Shown: positions 17,808 through 29,076, counted from the stretch's first letter. The stretch is 64,000 nt of DNA from Burkholderia cenocepacia (GCF_014211915.1 NZ_CP060040.1:2542001-2606000), one strand, 5' to 3'. Translations and numbers: made by a program. The notes: generated by a model from the sequence alone, not told the origin.

Positions 17808-18641
17808 ATTTCGAATTCCTTTGCATTTGAAGGTGGCGTTCACGCTCGGCGTGGACCACGAGCTGACCAGGTATTCGACGGTTTCATGAGTCGGGCGAGA
17901 ACGCCTGGGCTTCCTGATACGGTAAATGAAGCGAATGTCCACGCGGTCTTTCCTTGTTCCTTGAGCAGCTTCCTGCTTTGTCAGATCGATGTATCGAGAG
18001 CCGTCGGATATTAGGGGCGATCTCAGGCGATTGATATTGAACAAGTACGAGAGACATATCGCGTTCCATTTGTCTTGTCGGATTTTTTGAAGCCGTCGGA
18101 AATGCTCGTGATTTCCCGGCGTGGGACCGCTCGATGGACGGCTCGTCCCGGACGCGTCGTGCGAGTCAGGGATCTTGCCTTTTTCCCATGGCGCGATCGA
18201 CGGCGCGCGTTTGATCCGGTTTTTGGCAGGTGTGCAAAGCAGGGGCTTGACCGAGATGAATTCTTCGGGCTGGCGACATGTTGAGAAATGCATCGCGCCA
18301 ATATAGGACGAGTACTAGAGCATTGAATATTGTTTTGGAAGTCGTCCGATTTGATCTGCATGATTGCGATGGCACCATTAAAACCATCACGAATTTTCCC
18401 GTGACGTTTGCGTGAAAGGTGTCGCAATTGGTGGTTTTCAAGCGTCTTGATGTACGTCGTTGAGACGATCGATTTGACACATGGTGACATTCGTGTCGAT
18501 CGCATTCGTCAGTATTTTCGTAATCCTGAAAAGTCGCTTTGACAGATCCGAATGAGATTCGCGATGGTGCGGTCACGTCCAATGAAACGGTACGCGTCTG
18601 TCTCCGCCTTGTCCGGTTCAGTAGAAATTCAATGAGGTGTT
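17808..18641. promoter_or_regulatory. Long AT-richer divergent intergenic region (TPS locus / exopolysaccharide operon)
   Basis: This 834-base stretch separates the leftward tpsB operon from the rightward exopolysaccharide operon and is clearly less GC-rich than either. The open frames in it have no ribosome sites or family resemblance. TTGACA-like hexamers occur near 18475 and 18539 without good -10 partners. I looked for a sigma-54 -24/-12 pair; the nearest TGGCAC (about 18376) lacks the GC element. Both operons probably receive their regulation here. Confidence 0.5.
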
Positions 18642-20054
18642 ATGCGTTTGCTCGACTCCGCGCGGCACGATCCGATCTTCAGGAAAACGATTTTCCGCGG
18701 GACCCTGCTGGATGTTTGCCTGCTTGTCGTCGCCGCCGTCGTGGCCAGGTCGTGGATCGGCGAGTGGTCGCCCGCGACGCTCGACTACTTGATGGTCGCG
18801 ATCTCGGTCCCGCTCGCATGGATCGTGTTCTCCGTGGCCGGCCCCCACGTGGATCGTGTGGGTGGCGCGCGCTGGCGTGCCGCCGGTATGGCGCTTGCCG
18901 GTCCGGCGATTGTCGTCGGGACGGGGTTCGCCACGGCATTCGCGCTCGACGGCCGCTACTGGCCCGTTCCGGGCTGGGTCGTCGTCTGGTTCGCGCTGTC
19001 GGCGGCGGGGCTCGCCGCGCTGCGGGCCCTGAGGGGCATGTGGACGCGGTGGCGCGGCCGGGCGGCGAAACGGCACGCGACGCGCGAGGCCGTCGGCATC
19101 GTCGGGCACGGCGCGCTCTACGACGCGCTGGCGAAGCGCGGCCCGGATGCGTCGCGTCGTGTCGAGGCGGTCTTCGACACGTCCGGCCTGCCTGCGACGA
19201 GCATGGAAGGCGTGCGGTCGCGTCGCAGTCTGGCGCGTTTCGTCAAGCGTGTGCGCCGCGAGGGCGTCGGCGAAATCTGGATCGTGCTCCCGCTGTCGGA
19301 TGCGGACCGCATCGGCGAGCTGGTTCGCGTATTCCGCAACGAACTCGTCGACATCCGGTTCGTGCCGGAACTGACCGGCATGGCGCCGTTCGAGACACGG
19401 CCGGCCAGTATCGCCGACATGCCGGCGCTCGATCTCGTGGCGTCGCCGCTGTCGATGCGGGCGCGTATCGGCAAGGCGCTGTTCGACCGCGTCTTCGCGT
19501 GCGTCGCGCTGATCGCGATCGCGCCGGCGCTGGCGGCGATCGCCGTCGCCGTCAAGTTGTCGTCGCCCGGGCCGGTGCTGTTCCGGCAGCGGCGGATGGG
19601 GGCCTATGGCCGGATCTTTTCGATCTACAAGTTCCGGACGATGCACGTGCATCACGCGGCCACGCCCGGCGAGGTTCGCCAGGCGACGCGCGGCGATCCG
19701 CGCGTCACGCGCATCGGCGCGCTGCTGCGGCGCACGAGCCTCGACGAACTGCCGCAGTTCTTCAACGTGCTGAAGGGCGACATGTCGGTGGTCGGCCCAC
19801 GCCCGCATGCGGTCGAGCACGACAACGCCTATCGCGATCTCGTGGACGGCTACATCCACCGGTATCGCGTGAAGCCCGGCATCACCGGATGGGCGCAGGT
19901 CAACGGTCTGCGCGGCGAAACGGATCGCGTGGAGAAGATGCGCAAGCGCGTCGAGCACGATCTCTATTACCTGAACAACTGGTCATTTTCGATGGACTTG
20001 CGGATCGTGGCGGCAACGATCCGGTATGGATTCACGCATCGCAACGCCTATTGA
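18642..20054 (+). CDS. Undecaprenyl-phosphate sugar phosphotransferase (WcaJ/WbaP family)
   Basis: A 470-residue initiating transferase of exopolysaccharide synthesis. It loads the first sugar-1-phosphate, most likely glucose, onto undecaprenyl phosphate at the inner membrane. The N-terminal half has four or so membrane helices and a Rossmann-like segment. The C-terminal half is the catalytic bacterial sugar transferase domain (from about 280): [44 protein letters not shown], and [16 protein letters not shown]. First gene of an 11-gene rightward operon. AGGTG precedes the ATG. Confidence 0.87.
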   Translation: MRLLDSARHDPIFRKTIFRGTLLDVCLLVVAAVVARSWIGEWSPATLDYLMVAISVPLAWIVFSVAGPHVDRVGGARWRAAGMALAGPAIVVGTGFATAFALDGRYWPVPGWVVVWFALSAAGLAALRALRGMWTRWRGRAAKRHATREAVGIVGHGALYDALAKRGPDASRRVEAVFDTSGLPATSMEGVRSRRSLARFVKRVRREGVGEIWIVLPLSDADRIGELVRVFRNELVDIRFVPELTGMAPFETRPASIADMPALDLVASPLSMRARIGKALFDRVFACVALIAIAPALAAIAVAVKLSSPGPVLFRQRRMGAYGRIFSIYKFRTMHVHHAATPGEVRQATRGDPRVTRIGALLRRTSLDELPQFFNVLKGDMSVVGPRPHAVEHDNAYRDLVDGYIHRYRVKPGITGWAQVNGLRGETDRVEKMRKRVEHDLYYLNNWSFSMDLRIVAATIRYGFTHRNAY

Positions 20055-20088
20055 GCGACGCATCGACGCGCGCAGACTGGATACGGAT

Positions 20089-21324
20089 ATGGAAACTGGA
20101 AATGGGGCGCGCCCATGGGCGCAACGCTTGCGACCGGCGCTGACGGTCTTGCCCGCGATACTGCTGCTGTCCGCTTGCGCGGTCGAGCCGGGCATGCACA
20201 TGGATCTCGCGAACGATGCGTCGCGGGACGGCGGCATCGCGACACGGATTCACGAAAGCGGCCTGACGGTGTCGACGCATCGCATCGACGCGGCCTCCGT
20301 CGGTCGGCCGCAAGGCGGTTCCGCTTCGGGTGACGCGGCGTCGATACCGATCGGGACGATCGACGGCGACCTGATCGCGGCCCAGCGGCGCGAGGCGCGC
20401 GCGCAGGACGAACGCTCACGTGCAGCGCTTCTTGCCGAGCCGGCGCCTTACGCGATCGGCGTGGGCGATGTGCTGCAGATCACCGTGTGGGATCGTCCGG
20501 AGCTGGCGGCGGCGCAGGGCAGCCCCGGCGCGCAGCAGGCCCGTCCGGCCGATCCTCCGGCCGGCTTCGTCGTCGATCAAGCCGGCAACCTGGCGTTTCC
20601 GTATGCAGGCGAACTGCATGTCGCGGGCATGAGCACCCGCGAGATTCAGGCCGCGCTGCGCGCGCGGCTCTCGAAGTGGTTCGTCGCACCGCAATTGACG
20701 GTGCGCGTCGCGTCGTATCGCGCCAATCGCGTCTATATCGACGGCGAGGTCCATGCCCCGGGTGCGCAACCGCTCAACGACACGCCGATGACGCTGCTCG
20801 AAGCCGTCACGCGCGCGGGCGGCTTCACGGCCGATGCCGATCAGAGCCGCATGACGCTCGTGCGCGCCGGTGTCGCCTATCCGGTCGATCTGCCGGGCTT
20901 GATCCGCGAGCGTCTCGATCCGTCGCGCATCGTGCTGCGCAATGGCGATCTTCTGCAGGTCGGCGCACGCGACCAGTTCGGCGTGTACGTGATGGGCGAG
21001 GTCAACAAGCCGACGACGGCGCTGCCGCTGCGCAACGGCCGGCTCACGCTGGCCGACGCGTTGTCACAGGCCGGCAGCGTCAATCAGGGGACTTCCGATC
21101 CGAAGCAGACCTATGTGATTCGCGCCGGCGAGGCACGGCAAGCGCAGGTGTTTCATCTGGACGGACGATCGCCGGTGTCGATGGTGCTGGCCAACGAATT
21201 CGAGCTGCAGCCGCGCGACGTCGTGTACGTCGACAGCACGAAGCTCGCGCGCTTCGGACGCGTGCTCGCGCAACTGCTGCCGGCCATCAACGCGGGCCTG
21301 ACCGCCGCGATCGTCACGAAATGA
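20089..21324 (+). CDS. Polysaccharide export lipoprotein, Wza family
   Basis: A 411-residue outer-membrane export protein. From the ATG at 20089 the signal peptide ends in a lipobox LLSAC with the acylated Cys at about residue 30. A polysaccharide export domain follows (YAIGVGDVLQITVWDRPELA) and then two SLBB-like repeats (VYIDGEVHAPGAQPL, VYVMGEVNKPTTALPL). It forms the translocon through which the polymer leaves the cell. An upstream in-frame ATG at 20026 would overlap the previous gene and add a non-signal extension. The stop overlaps the phosphatase start (ATGA). Confidence 0.87.
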   Translation: METGNGARPWAQRLRPALTVLPAILLLSACAVEPGMHMDLANDASRDGGIATRIHESGLTVSTHRIDAASVGRPQGGSASGDAASIPIGTIDGDLIAAQRREARAQDERSRAALLAEPAPYAIGVGDVLQITVWDRPELAAAQGSPGAQQARPADPPAGFVVDQAGNLAFPYAGELHVAGMSTREIQAALRARLSKWFVAPQLTVRVASYRANRVYIDGEVHAPGAQPLNDTPMTLLEAVTRAGGFTADADQSRMTLVRAGVAYPVDLPGLIRERLDPSRIVLRNGDLLQVGARDQFGVYVMGEVNKPTTALPLRNGRLTLADALSQAGSVNQGTSDPKQTYVIRAGEARQAQVFHLDGRSPVSMVLANEFELQPRDVVYVDSTKLARFGRVLAQLLPAINAGLTAAIVTK

Positions 21325-21812
21325 TGAACCGGATCCTCGTGGTGTGCACCGGCAACGTCTGCCGCAGCCCGGCCGCGTGGGCGCTGCTGTCTCGCGCGGT
21401 GCCCGGCCGCACGATCGAGTCGGCCGGCATCGCGGCGATCGGCGGAACGCCGATCGATCCGGTGATGAACGAATTGCTGGTCGCGCGCGGTTTCGGGCGC
21501 GCTCCGCACCGGGCCCGACGCGTCGACGACAGCATTTGCCGGTGGGCCGACCTGATTCTCGTGATGGAGACCGCGCAGCGTCATCTGATCGAGCGGGCCT
21601 ACCCGATGACGCGCGGCCGCGTATATCGCCTCGCCGAGCGTTATCGAACCGACGTTCCCGATCCGTACCGCCGAAGCCGTCACGTGTACGACTACGCGAT
21701 GAAGCTGATCGAGCACGGCGTCGCCGACTGGGCCGTGCGGATCGCCCGTCTCGAATCGAACCCGTCGCGACGTCCGGATGCCGGCGCGGTTGCGCCGGAA
21801 CACATGAAGTGA
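21321..21812 (+). CDS. Low-molecular-weight protein tyrosine phosphatase (Wzb family)
   Basis: A 163-residue cytoplasmic phosphatase that should dephosphorylate the Wzc kinase encoded next. The catalytic P-loop C-T-G-N-V-C-R-S sits at residues 9-16 (CX5R) and the general-acid DP motif is in TDVPDPYRRS. Overlaps the wza stop by four bases; ATG 21324 is an equally possible start. Length is normal for the family. Confidence 0.87.
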   Translation: MMNRILVVCTGNVCRSPAAWALLSRAVPGRTIESAGIAAIGGTPIDPVMNELLVARGFGRAPHRARRVDDSICRWADLILVMETAQRHLIERAYPMTRGRVYRLAERYRTDVPDPYRRSRHVYDYAMKLIEHGVADWAVRIARLESNPSRRPDAGAVAPEHMK

Positions 21813-21819
21813 GTCTCAG

Positions 21820-24072
21820 ATGAACACAACCAACCCAGGTCGATCCCTTGCGCGCGATGCCGACGAGCTCGACGTGCGTGGCATCCTCGACGTGCTGATC
21901 GCGCACGCCGGCCGCATTTTCGCGGTCACGGCGGCGTGCACCGCACTCGGCGCCGCCTATGCGCTCGTCGCAAAGCCGGTCTACAAGGCCGACATCGCCG
22001 TGCAGGTCGAAAGTGGCGGCTCCGACCTGCGCAGCATGGCGGAAGGCGGACTCGTAGGCGGCCTCGGCGCGCTGTTCGACGTGAAGTCGACCGACGACGG
22101 CGAAATGGAAATCCTGCGCTCGCGCCTCGTGACGGAGCCGGTCGTCGACGTCCAGCGCCTGTATATCGAAGCGCTGCCGCGCCGCGTGCCGCTGATCGGG
22201 GCCGCGATCGCGCGCTTCAATCACGGGTTGTCGACACCCGGCCTGTTCGGGGTCGGCGGCTTCGTGTGGGGCAACGAGCACATCGACGTGACCGCATTCG
22301 ACGTGCCGCCCGGCTTCCGCGAACACCCGTTCATCGTCACGTTGCTGGGCGGCGGGCGCTATCGGGTGTCCGGAAACGATCTCGACCGCGATGTGGAAGG
22401 CGAGATCGGCGCGCCGCTGCGCGTGAAGACGGCCGCCGGCGACGTGATGCTGCAGGTCGCCGGCATCGAAGCCGCGGCCGGTGCACAGTTCGTCGTGAAG
22501 GCCGGGTCGAAGCAGGTCGTGCTCGCCGAATTGCGGAAGAAGCTGGCCATCGCGAACCGCGGCAAGGATCAGTCCGGCGTGATCGGCGTGTCGTACGAAA
22601 GCCACGATCCGGTGCGCGCGGCGGCGGTGCTGAACGCGATTGCCGACAACTACGTGCGGCAGAACGCGAACCGGAAGGCGGCGACCGCCGAGAAGTCGCT
22701 CGCGTTCCTCAGCGATCAGGTGCCGACGGTGGAGCGCCGGTTGCGTACGGCGGAGGATCGTCTCAACGCGTACCAGGCTCGCCATGAAATCGTCGATCTG
22801 ACCGAACAGGCGAAGGCGATGCTGACGCAATCGACGGCCGTGCAGACGTCGCTGTTCGAACTTGAACAGAAGCGGCTTGCGCTGGCGTCGACGTTGACGC
22901 CTGCGCACCCGGAACTCACCGCCGTCGACCGGCAGATCGCCGCGGCTCGCGCCCAGATCGGGACGGTCAACGACGCGATCCGGCGCTTGCCCGACGCGCA
23001 GCGCAACATCGTGCGGCTGCGTCGAGACGTGACCGTGCAAACCGAAATCTACGTCGGCCTGCTGAACAGCATCCAGCAGCTTCGCGTCGCGACCGCGAGC
23101 AAGATCGGCAACGTGCGCGTGATCGATCGCGCGATCGTGCCGGACGAACCCGTACGGCCGAAGCCGGTACTGGTCACGGCGATTGCGGCGCTGGTGGGCC
23201 TCGTGCTCGGCACGTGCGGCGTCATCGGCCGTGCGGTGCTGTTCGGCGGCATCACCGATCCGGCCGAGATCGAGCTCGACACGGGCCTGAACGTGATGGC
23301 GACGATTCCACACAGTGCCGCCCAGCGCCGGCTCGCGCAGCGCGCCGTCGCGGCGCAGGGCCATGCGCCGATCCTGTCGCTGGCACGGCCGAACGAACCC
23401 GCGGTCGAGGCGCTGCACAGCCTGTGCACGGCGCTGCGGCTGCAGCTGCTGGACTGGCCCGAAGGCAACCGCGTGTTGATCACCGGGCCTTCCGCGGGCG
23501 TCGGGAAATCCTTCTTGTCGGCCAACGTCGCCGCGTTGCTCGGACAGTCGGGCCAACGCGTGTTACTGATCGACGGCGACTTGAGACGCGGGGAACTGGC
23601 GAAGCGCTTCGGGGTGCGGCCGGATGTCGGCCTGTCGACCGTCCTGCGTGGCGGCGCGGCCGTCGACGACGCCATCGTGCGCGATATCGCACCGAACGTC
23701 GATCTGCTGCCGGCCGGCCCGCGTACCGACCGGCCGGTCGAGCTGTTGTCGTCGGATCGCCTGGCGGCATTGCTGACGCAGGTCGGCCGCGATTACAGCC
23801 TCGTGCTGCTCGACGCGCCCCCGCTGCTGCCGGTGACGGACGCCACCGTGCTGGCCGCCCATGCGGACACGATCTTGCTCGCCGCGCGCTCCGGCGTGAC
23901 GACCACGGGCGAACTCCTTGAATCGGCGAAACGCATCGAGCGCGTCGGCGCGCGCACGACGGCCGTCGTGTTCAACGACTTCCGGCCGGGACTGCGCTCC
24001 GCGCAGTACGGCAACTACGGCGCCTACGCATATGGCGGCGCCGATTCGCATACCGCCGCGGATCGCGCGTGA
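21820..24072 (+). CDS. Tyrosine autokinase / polysaccharide co-polymerase (Wzc family)
   Basis: A 750-residue inner-membrane kinase that controls chain length and couples polymerisation to export. A Wzz-type domain (two membrane segments, at about 30-50 and 450-470) encloses a long periplasmic coiled-coil region. The cytoplasmic BY-kinase domain has Walker [10 protein letters not shown] at about 555-563, Walker A' [10 protein letters not shown] at about 583-592 and Walker B LVLLDAPP. The tail carries the expected tyrosine cluster ([12 protein letters not shown]), the autophosphorylation sites that the upstream phosphatase would reset. Confidence 0.87.
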   Translation: MNTTNPGRSLARDADELDVRGILDVLIAHAGRIFAVTAACTALGAAYALVAKPVYKADIAVQVESGGSDLRSMAEGGLVGGLGALFDVKSTDDGEMEILRSRLVTEPVVDVQRLYIEALPRRVPLIGAAIARFNHGLSTPGLFGVGGFVWGNEHIDVTAFDVPPGFREHPFIVTLLGGGRYRVSGNDLDRDVEGEIGAPLRVKTAAGDVMLQVAGIEAAAGAQFVVKAGSKQVVLAELRKKLAIANRGKDQSGVIGVSYESHDPVRAAAVLNAIADNYVRQNANRKAATAEKSLAFLSDQVPTVERRLRTAEDRLNAYQARHEIVDLTEQAKAMLTQSTAVQTSLFELEQKRLALASTLTPAHPELTAVDRQIAAARAQIGTVNDAIRRLPDAQRNIVRLRRDVTVQTEIYVGLLNSIQQLRVATASKIGNVRVIDRAIVPDEPVRPKPVLVTAIAALVGLVLGTCGVIGRAVLFGGITDPAEIELDTGLNVMATIPHSAAQRRLAQRAVAAQGHAPILSLARPNEPAVEALHSLCTALRLQLLDWPEGNRVLITGPSAGVGKSFLSANVAALLGQSGQRVLLIDGDLRRGELAKRFGVRPDVGLSTVLRGGAAVDDAIVRDIAPNVDLLPAGPRTDRPVELLSSDRLAALLTQVGRDYSLVLLDAPPLLPVTDATVLAAHADTILLAARSGVTTTGELLESAKRIERVGARTTAVVFNDFRPGLRSAQYGNYGAYAYGGADSHTAADRA

Positions 24073-24091
24073 TCCGCCGACGGAGAATCCG

Positions 24092-25270
24092 ATGACCCAT
24101 CACTACGAAAACATTCTCGTCACTTTCGGCACCCGCCCGGAAGCCATCAAGATGGCGCCGCTCGTCCATGCGCTGCGGGACCGCGAAGGCGTGCGTTGCG
24201 GCGTCTGCGTGACGGCCCAGCATCGCCAGATGCTGGACCAGGTGCTCGACCTGTTCGGCATCGTGCCGGATTTCGATCTCGACCTGATGCGCGCGGGGCA
24301 GACGCTCGGCGGCCTGACCGGGCACATCCTCAATGCGCTCGACCCGGTGCTGGATACGTTCCGGCCCGATCTCGTGCTCGTGCACGGCGATACCACCACG
24401 ACCCTCGGCGCGACGCTCGCGGCTTACTACCGGCGCATTCCGGTCGGGCACGTGGAAGCCGGTCTGCGTACCGGCAACCTGTATTCGCCATGGCCCGAGG
24501 AGGCGAACCGCCGGGTGACGGGCGCGCTCGCGCTGCATCACTTCGCGCCGACCGAAACGTCGCGCGCGAACCTGCTGGCCGAGGGCGTCGAGGCCGGCCG
24601 GGTTCACGTGACCGGCAACACGGTGATCGACGCGCTGCTGACGATCACCCGACGCCTGACGCGCGATCCGGCGCTGGTGCAGCAGATGCGCGAGCGGTTC
24701 CCGTTCGTCGACGACGCACGACGCATGATCCTCGTCACCGGCCACCGCCGCGAGAACTTCGGCCGCGGCTTCGAACAGATCTGCGAGGCGATCGCGACGA
24801 TCGCGAAGCGCTATCCGGAGTGCCGGATCGTCTATCCGATGCATCTGAATCCGAACGTGCGGGAGCCGGTCACGCGGCTGCTCGGCGACATCGACAACGT
24901 CGTGCTGATCGAGCCGCAGGAGTATGTGCCGTTCGTCTATCTGATGAGCCGCGCGTGGTTGATCCTGACCGATTCCGGCGGGATCCAGGAAGAAGCGCCG
25001 TCGCTCGGCAAGCCGGTGCTCGTGATGCGCGACACCACCGAGCGGCCGGAAGCCGTCGCGGCCGGCACGGTTCGCTTGGTCGGCACGGAGGTCGAGCGGC
25101 TGGTCGGCGCGGTGGTCGAGCTGTGGGAGGACGGCCACGCCTATCGCGCGATGAGCCGCGCGCACAACCCGTACGGCGACGGCCGCGCGAGCGGGCGGAT
25201 CGCCGATCTGCTCGTGTCGCCGCCGACGTTGACGCAGGGGCCGGCGTATCTGGCCGGCTCGCTCTGCTGA
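24092..25270 (+). CDS. wecB: UDP-N-acetylglucosamine 2-epimerase, non-hydrolysing
   Basis: A 392-residue cytoplasmic enzyme converting UDP-GlcNAc to UDP-ManNAc. Conserved blocks are all present: [54 protein letters not shown] and [20 protein letters not shown]. The frame is open upstream inside wzc, but the ATG at 24092 behind CGGAGAA gives the family's usual length. With the next gene it provides UDP-ManNAcA for this exopolysaccharide. Confidence 0.88.
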   Translation: MTHHYENILVTFGTRPEAIKMAPLVHALRDREGVRCGVCVTAQHRQMLDQVLDLFGIVPDFDLDLMRAGQTLGGLTGHILNALDPVLDTFRPDLVLVHGDTTTTLGATLAAYYRRIPVGHVEAGLRTGNLYSPWPEEANRRVTGALALHHFAPTETSRANLLAEGVEAGRVHVTGNTVIDALLTITRRLTRDPALVQQMRERFPFVDDARRMILVTGHRRENFGRGFEQICEAIATIAKRYPECRIVYPMHLNPNVREPVTRLLGDIDNVVLIEPQEYVPFVYLMSRAWLILTDSGGIQEEAPSLGKPVLVMRDTTERPEAVAAGTVRLVGTEVERLVGAVVELWEDGHAYRAMSRAHNPYGDGRASGRIADLLVSPPTLTQGPAYLAGSLC

Positions 25271-25298
25271 ATTCCCTGACGTCTGGAGAACCTCGTTC

Positions 25299-26543
25299 AT
25301 GTCATTCGAAACCGTTTCCGTCATCGGGCTGGGCTATATCGGCCTGCCTACCGCCGCAGCCTTTGCCGCACGCCGCAAAAGCGTGATCGGCGTCGACGTG
25401 TCGCAGCATGCGGTCGACACGATCAATCGCGGCGAGATCCACATCGTCGAACCCGAACTCGACATGCTCGTGCATGCGGCCGTGACGCAGGGCCACCTGC
25501 GTGCGACGACGACGCCCGAGCCGGCCGATGCGTTCCTGATCGCGGTGCCGACGCCGTTTACCGACGGCAACAAGCCCGACCTGAGCTACATCGAGGCCGC
25601 GTGCCGGTCGATCGCGCCGGTGCTGAAGAAGGGCGACCTCGTCGTGCTCGAGTCGACGTCGCCGGTCGGCGCGACCGAACGGATGGCGGCGTGGCTCGCC
25701 GCGCAGCGACCGGACCTGACGTTTCCGCAGCAGGCCGGCGAGCGCTCGGACGTCCGGATCGCGCATTGTCCGGAGCGCGTGCTGCCGGGCCACGTGGTGC
25801 GCGAGCTCGTGGAGAACGATCGCGTGATCGGCGGGATGACGCGCAAGTGCGGTACGCGCGCGCAGGAGCTGTACGCGGTGTTCGTGCGCGGCGAGTGCAT
25901 CCTGACCGATGCGCGGACGGCCGAGATGTGCAAGCTCACCGAGAACGCGTTCCGCGACGTGAACATCGCGTTCGCGAATGAGTTGTCGGTGATCTGCGAC
26001 CAGCTCGACATCAACGTGTGGGAGCTGATCCGGCTGGCGAACCGCCATCCGCGCGTCAGCGTGCTCCAGCCGGGGCCGGGCGTCGGCGGACACTGCATCG
26101 CGGTCGATCCGTGGTTCATCGTCGATTCGGCGCCGGAGCATGCGCGGCTGATCCGCACGGCGCGTCACGTGAACGACGACAAGCCGCATTTCGTGGTCGA
26201 GCGGGTGCGGCACGCGGCGAGCCGGTTCCGCGAGCCGGTGATCGCGTGTCTCGGCCTCGCGTTCAAGGCCGATATCGACGATCTGCGCGAGAGCCCGGCG
26301 ATGAAGATCGTCGATGCGCTGGCCGAGCATGTCGACGCGACGCTGCTGGTCGTCGAGCCGAACGTCGATGCGTTGCCGGCGTCGCTCGACGCGAAGGCGC
26401 GGCTGTGCGATCTGCATACCGCGCTCGCGGAAGCCGACGTGATCGTCGTCCTCGTCGATCACGCGCCGTTCCGCCGGATGGACCCGGTGCGGTTGCAGAC
26501 CAAGGTCGTGATCGACACGCGCGGCGTGCTCGCGCGCGCGTAA
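25299..26543 (+). CDS. wecC: UDP-N-acetylmannosaminuronate dehydrogenase
   Basis: A 414-residue NAD-dependent dehydrogenase oxidising UDP-ManNAc to UDP-ManNAcA. It has an N-terminal Rossmann fold VIGLGYIGLP, the STSPVGATE segment, the active-site region GPGVGGHCIAVDPWF with the catalytic Cys, and a C-terminal domain beginning LGLAFKADIDDLRESPA. It follows wecB by 28 bases. WecC is assigned over a UDP-glucose dehydrogenase from the wecB partner and the HCIAVDPWF motif. Confidence 0.86.
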   Translation: MSFETVSVIGLGYIGLPTAAAFAARRKSVIGVDVSQHAVDTINRGEIHIVEPELDMLVHAAVTQGHLRATTTPEPADAFLIAVPTPFTDGNKPDLSYIEAACRSIAPVLKKGDLVVLESTSPVGATERMAAWLAAQRPDLTFPQQAGERSDVRIAHCPERVLPGHVVRELVENDRVIGGMTRKCGTRAQELYAVFVRGECILTDARTAEMCKLTENAFRDVNIAFANELSVICDQLDINVWELIRLANRHPRVSVLQPGPGVGGHCIAVDPWFIVDSAPEHARLIRTARHVNDDKPHFVVERVRHAASRFREPVIACLGLAFKADIDDLRESPAMKIVDALAEHVDATLLVVEPNVDALPASLDAKARLCDLHTALAEADVIVVLVDHAPFRRMDPVRLQTKVVIDTRGVLARA

Positions 26544-26551
26544 CGGGCGGG

Positions 26552-27832
26552 ATGCGCAACGTCATGATGCGGAACGCCGATGCCGGGAAGCTGCTGGGCC
26601 GTCTCGAGGCGCTCGTCTGTACGGGCGCGCCCGGCCTGTATCGCGTGCTGACGTTCTGGGTCATCCAGCGGATCCATTCGCTGGACGAACTCGGACACGT
26701 AGCATCCAACCTGTCGATCGCGCAGATGATCGGCTTCTTCACGGCCATCGGCTGGGCGACGCTGATCCTGGTGCGCGTGCCGGCCAGCGACGGGCGGCAG
26801 GCGGCGCGCGACGCGTTCTATTCGTTGGTGTCGATGGCGGGATGGACGGCATTGGCCGCCACGCTCGCGTGCGTGCTGGTGTCCGCGACCGGGCTTGCCG
26901 CGTTCGATCTCGGCGGCGTGGTCGCGTTGATGTGGGGCTGGACCGTGTATCAGCTCGCGCGACATTTCTTCGTGTCGACCCGCCGCTACCGGATCACGAT
27001 TGCGTTCGACTGCCTGCTGATCGCGGGCTCGTGCGCGATGCTTCAGGTCGGCACGCGTCACGGCTATTCCGCGTCGCTGTGCTTGGCGCTCACGCTGATG
27101 GGGGTGGCCGTCGCGATGTTCGTCGCGATCGGGGCGCCGGGGCGTGGCGTGTTCGCGATGCGTCTCGACATGAAGGGGCTGCAGTTCGGGCTGACCAATT
27201 TCCTGTCCGGCGGTATCGCGCTGGTGACGGTGCCGGCGGCCAAGGCGATGTGCGGCGCGTCGTTCGCGGGGATGCTGTCGCTGTTCGCATCGGTGACCGC
27301 GGTCGGCAACCTGCTGCCGCGCGCCATCTCGATCGCGCAATTGCCCGATCTCGTGAAGCGGAAGAAGGACAAGGCGCCGCTCGATACGACGCTGGGCGCG
27401 ATGCGGCGCAACATCGATCTGTCGAACCTGGTCGTGCTCGTGATGAATCTGGCGATGGTGGCGGGGCTGACTTATCGGGCGGGGTTGGAGGGGGATGACC
27501 GGTACATGGCGCTCGCGGGCGGCGTGTTGCTGGCGATTCAGTGCGCGGCCGGGGTGCTTGGTGTCGTCGGCAGCAACGTGATGATGGCGTTCGAGAAGAG
27601 TGCCGTCACCGCGCGAATCAACATCGGTACGTCGACGCTGTTCGTCGCGTTGCTCGGCGGCAGCGTCGCGATCGGCGGCGAAGCCGGGTTCTTCTGCATG
27701 CTCGCGTCGGCGGTGGTTGTGACGCTGATCCGCAACGGGATCGTGGTCTTGCATGCGCGACGGGTATGTTCGTCGTATGCGGCGTCGATCGGCGCAGAGG
27801 ACATTCCGGTCCCGTCGGGAGCGCGCCCATGA
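26552..27832 (+). CDS. Wzx-like polysaccharide flippase
   Basis: A 426-residue polytopic membrane protein with about 12 hydrophobic segments and no soluble domain. Its place in the operon (after the precursor enzymes, before the polymerase) fits an O-unit flippase of the MOP superfamily that moves lipid-linked repeat units across the inner membrane. Sequence motifs are weak, so the assignment rests largely on topology and context. The ATG at 26552 lies 8 bases after wecC behind GGGCGGG; the stop overlaps the next start by 4 bases. Confidence 0.7.
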   Translation: MRNVMMRNADAGKLLGRLEALVCTGAPGLYRVLTFWVIQRIHSLDELGHVASNLSIAQMIGFFTAIGWATLILVRVPASDGRQAARDAFYSLVSMAGWTALAATLACVLVSATGLAAFDLGGVVALMWGWTVYQLARHFFVSTRRYRITIAFDCLLIAGSCAMLQVGTRHGYSASLCLALTLMGVAVAMFVAIGAPGRGVFAMRLDMKGLQFGLTNFLSGGIALVTVPAAKAMCGASFAGMLSLFASVTAVGNLLPRAISIAQLPDLVKRKKDKAPLDTTLGAMRRNIDLSNLVVLVMNLAMVAGLTYRAGLEGDDRYMALAGGVLLAIQCAAGVLGVVGSNVMMAFEKSAVTARINIGTSTLFVALLGGSVAIGGEAGFFCMLASAVVVTLIRNGIVVLHARRVCSSYAASIGAEDIPVPSGARP

Positions 27833-29076
27833 GCGTCGCGATTCGAGCGCCGGCGATGGCGGGGCGTCGATCGCGGGTCGCCGATCTTGGCGCCGGCCTG
27901 CTTGCGCTGGCGTATTGGGTCTTCTGCGTCAGCGATACGCTGCTCACGCTCGACGACGATCGTTCGCAGATCGTCAAGATGGGCGCGTTCGCGCTGGTGT
28001 TCATGGCGATCCTGCTGCGTCCGCGCTTTCACCGGCTGGCCGTCGTTGCGCTTCCCGTCGCGGTGTCGCTGTGCATCGGGATGCTGCTGTCGTTCAACCC
28101 GGCTGCAGGGATCGAGGAACTCGTCCGCTTCCTCTTTCCGGTCGCGATCACGGTGGCGATCTTCCCGTACCGCGACCGGCTCGACGTGCTGGTCAAGACG
28201 TTCATCGGCGTGGTCGTCAGCAACGATCTGTTTCAGTTGTACTTCTACGTTTCGTACGCGATCGGGCTGCCGCTGTTCATGCCGGTCCGCATCGACTCCG
28301 GGCTGTTCCTGCGCGCACAGGGATGGATGGGATTCTTCTCGGAATTCAGCTTCATCAATCTCTGCGCATTCCTGCTGTGCCGCTGGTACTGGTCCGGCCG
28401 CCGCGCGGCGATGGCATCGTGGGGCTTCCTGCTGTTCGGGTTGCTCGGTTTCTCGTTCAAGCTGTTCGCGGCGCTGGCGTTCTACCCGTTCGTGCGGAAC
28501 GTGAGGGACGTGCGCGCGTGGCTGGCCGCGGCCGGCATGGCGGGCGCGATGCTCGTGCTGATGGCGATGGGCATGCTCGATTCGCTGTTGAAGGTCGGCA
28601 TGGCAAAGATCTTGTTCTATGTCGTTGCGGGCAATTCGGCGCGCGCCGAATCCTATCGCGTGATGTTCGAATCGATCCGCAACGGCAATTTGCTGGGCGA
28701 GGGGCTGGGCAGCTTCGGCGGTCCGGCATCGGTGAAATTCTCGTCGCCGCTCTACCAGCTTTATCACTTCGACTGGTACGGGCTCGGCGGGCTGTTGAAG
28801 ACCACCGATACGTTCTATCCGCATCTGTTCGTCGAGATGGGCGTGTTCGGCGCGATCGCGTGGCTCGTGTTCGTGCTGGCTTACGGACAGGCGCGACGCA
28901 AGCCGGCCGTCTGGTTCTACATCGTCGGCGCGTTCTGCTTCGACAACATCTTCTCGATGGCGTTTGTGTCGCCGTCTTACGTATTTTCCGCACTGCTGGC
29001 CATGTACGCGTTCTCGTGGGGACGGCCAGGCGCCGGACCCACATCTCGCCGTGGTGCGGTGGAGATTCGATCATGA
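27829..29076 (+). CDS. Wzy-like polysaccharide polymerase
   Basis: A 415-residue membrane protein with about 10-11 transmembrane segments and one large periplasmic loop (about 270-345, GNSARAESYRVMFESIRNGN, then GLGSFGGPASVKFSSP), the layout of O-antigen/EPS polymerases. It should join repeat units in the periplasm. It begins at the four-base overlap with the flippase and ends in a four-base overlap with the glycosyltransferase. The assignment is by topology, loop position and context; Wzy proteins are poorly conserved. Confidence 0.72.
   Translation: MSVAIRAPAMAGRRSRVADLGAGLLALAYWVFCVSDTLLTLDDDRSQIVKMGAFALVFMAILLRPRFHRLAVVALPVAVSLCIGMLLSFNPAAGIEELVRFLFPVAITVAIFPYRDRLDVLVKTFIGVVVSNDLFQLYFYVSYAIGLPLFMPVRIDSGLFLRAQGWMGFFSEFSFINLCAFLLCRWYWSGRRAAMASWGFLLFGLLGFSFKLFAALAFYPFVRNVRDVRAWLAAAGMAGAMLVLMAMGMLDSLLKVGMAKILFYVVAGNSARAESYRVMFESIRNGNLLGEGLGSFGGPASVKFSSPLYQLYHFDWYGLGGLLKTTDTFYPHLFVEMGVFGAIAWLVFVLAYGQARRKPAVWFYIVGAFCFDNIFSMAFVSPSYVFSALLAMYAFSWGRPGAGPTSRRGAVEIRS

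Noticed and set aside
13294..17859. A 1521-codon minus-strand open frame covering a TpsA gene and the transporter region
   Set aside because: Only the part from 15996 downward is a protein; the upstream part is an Arg-rich out-of-frame shadow of tpsB lacking stops because of high GC.
18370..18390. Possible sigma-54 promoter of the exopolysaccharide operon
   Set aside because: TGGCAC is present but the -12 GC element at the required spacing is not.
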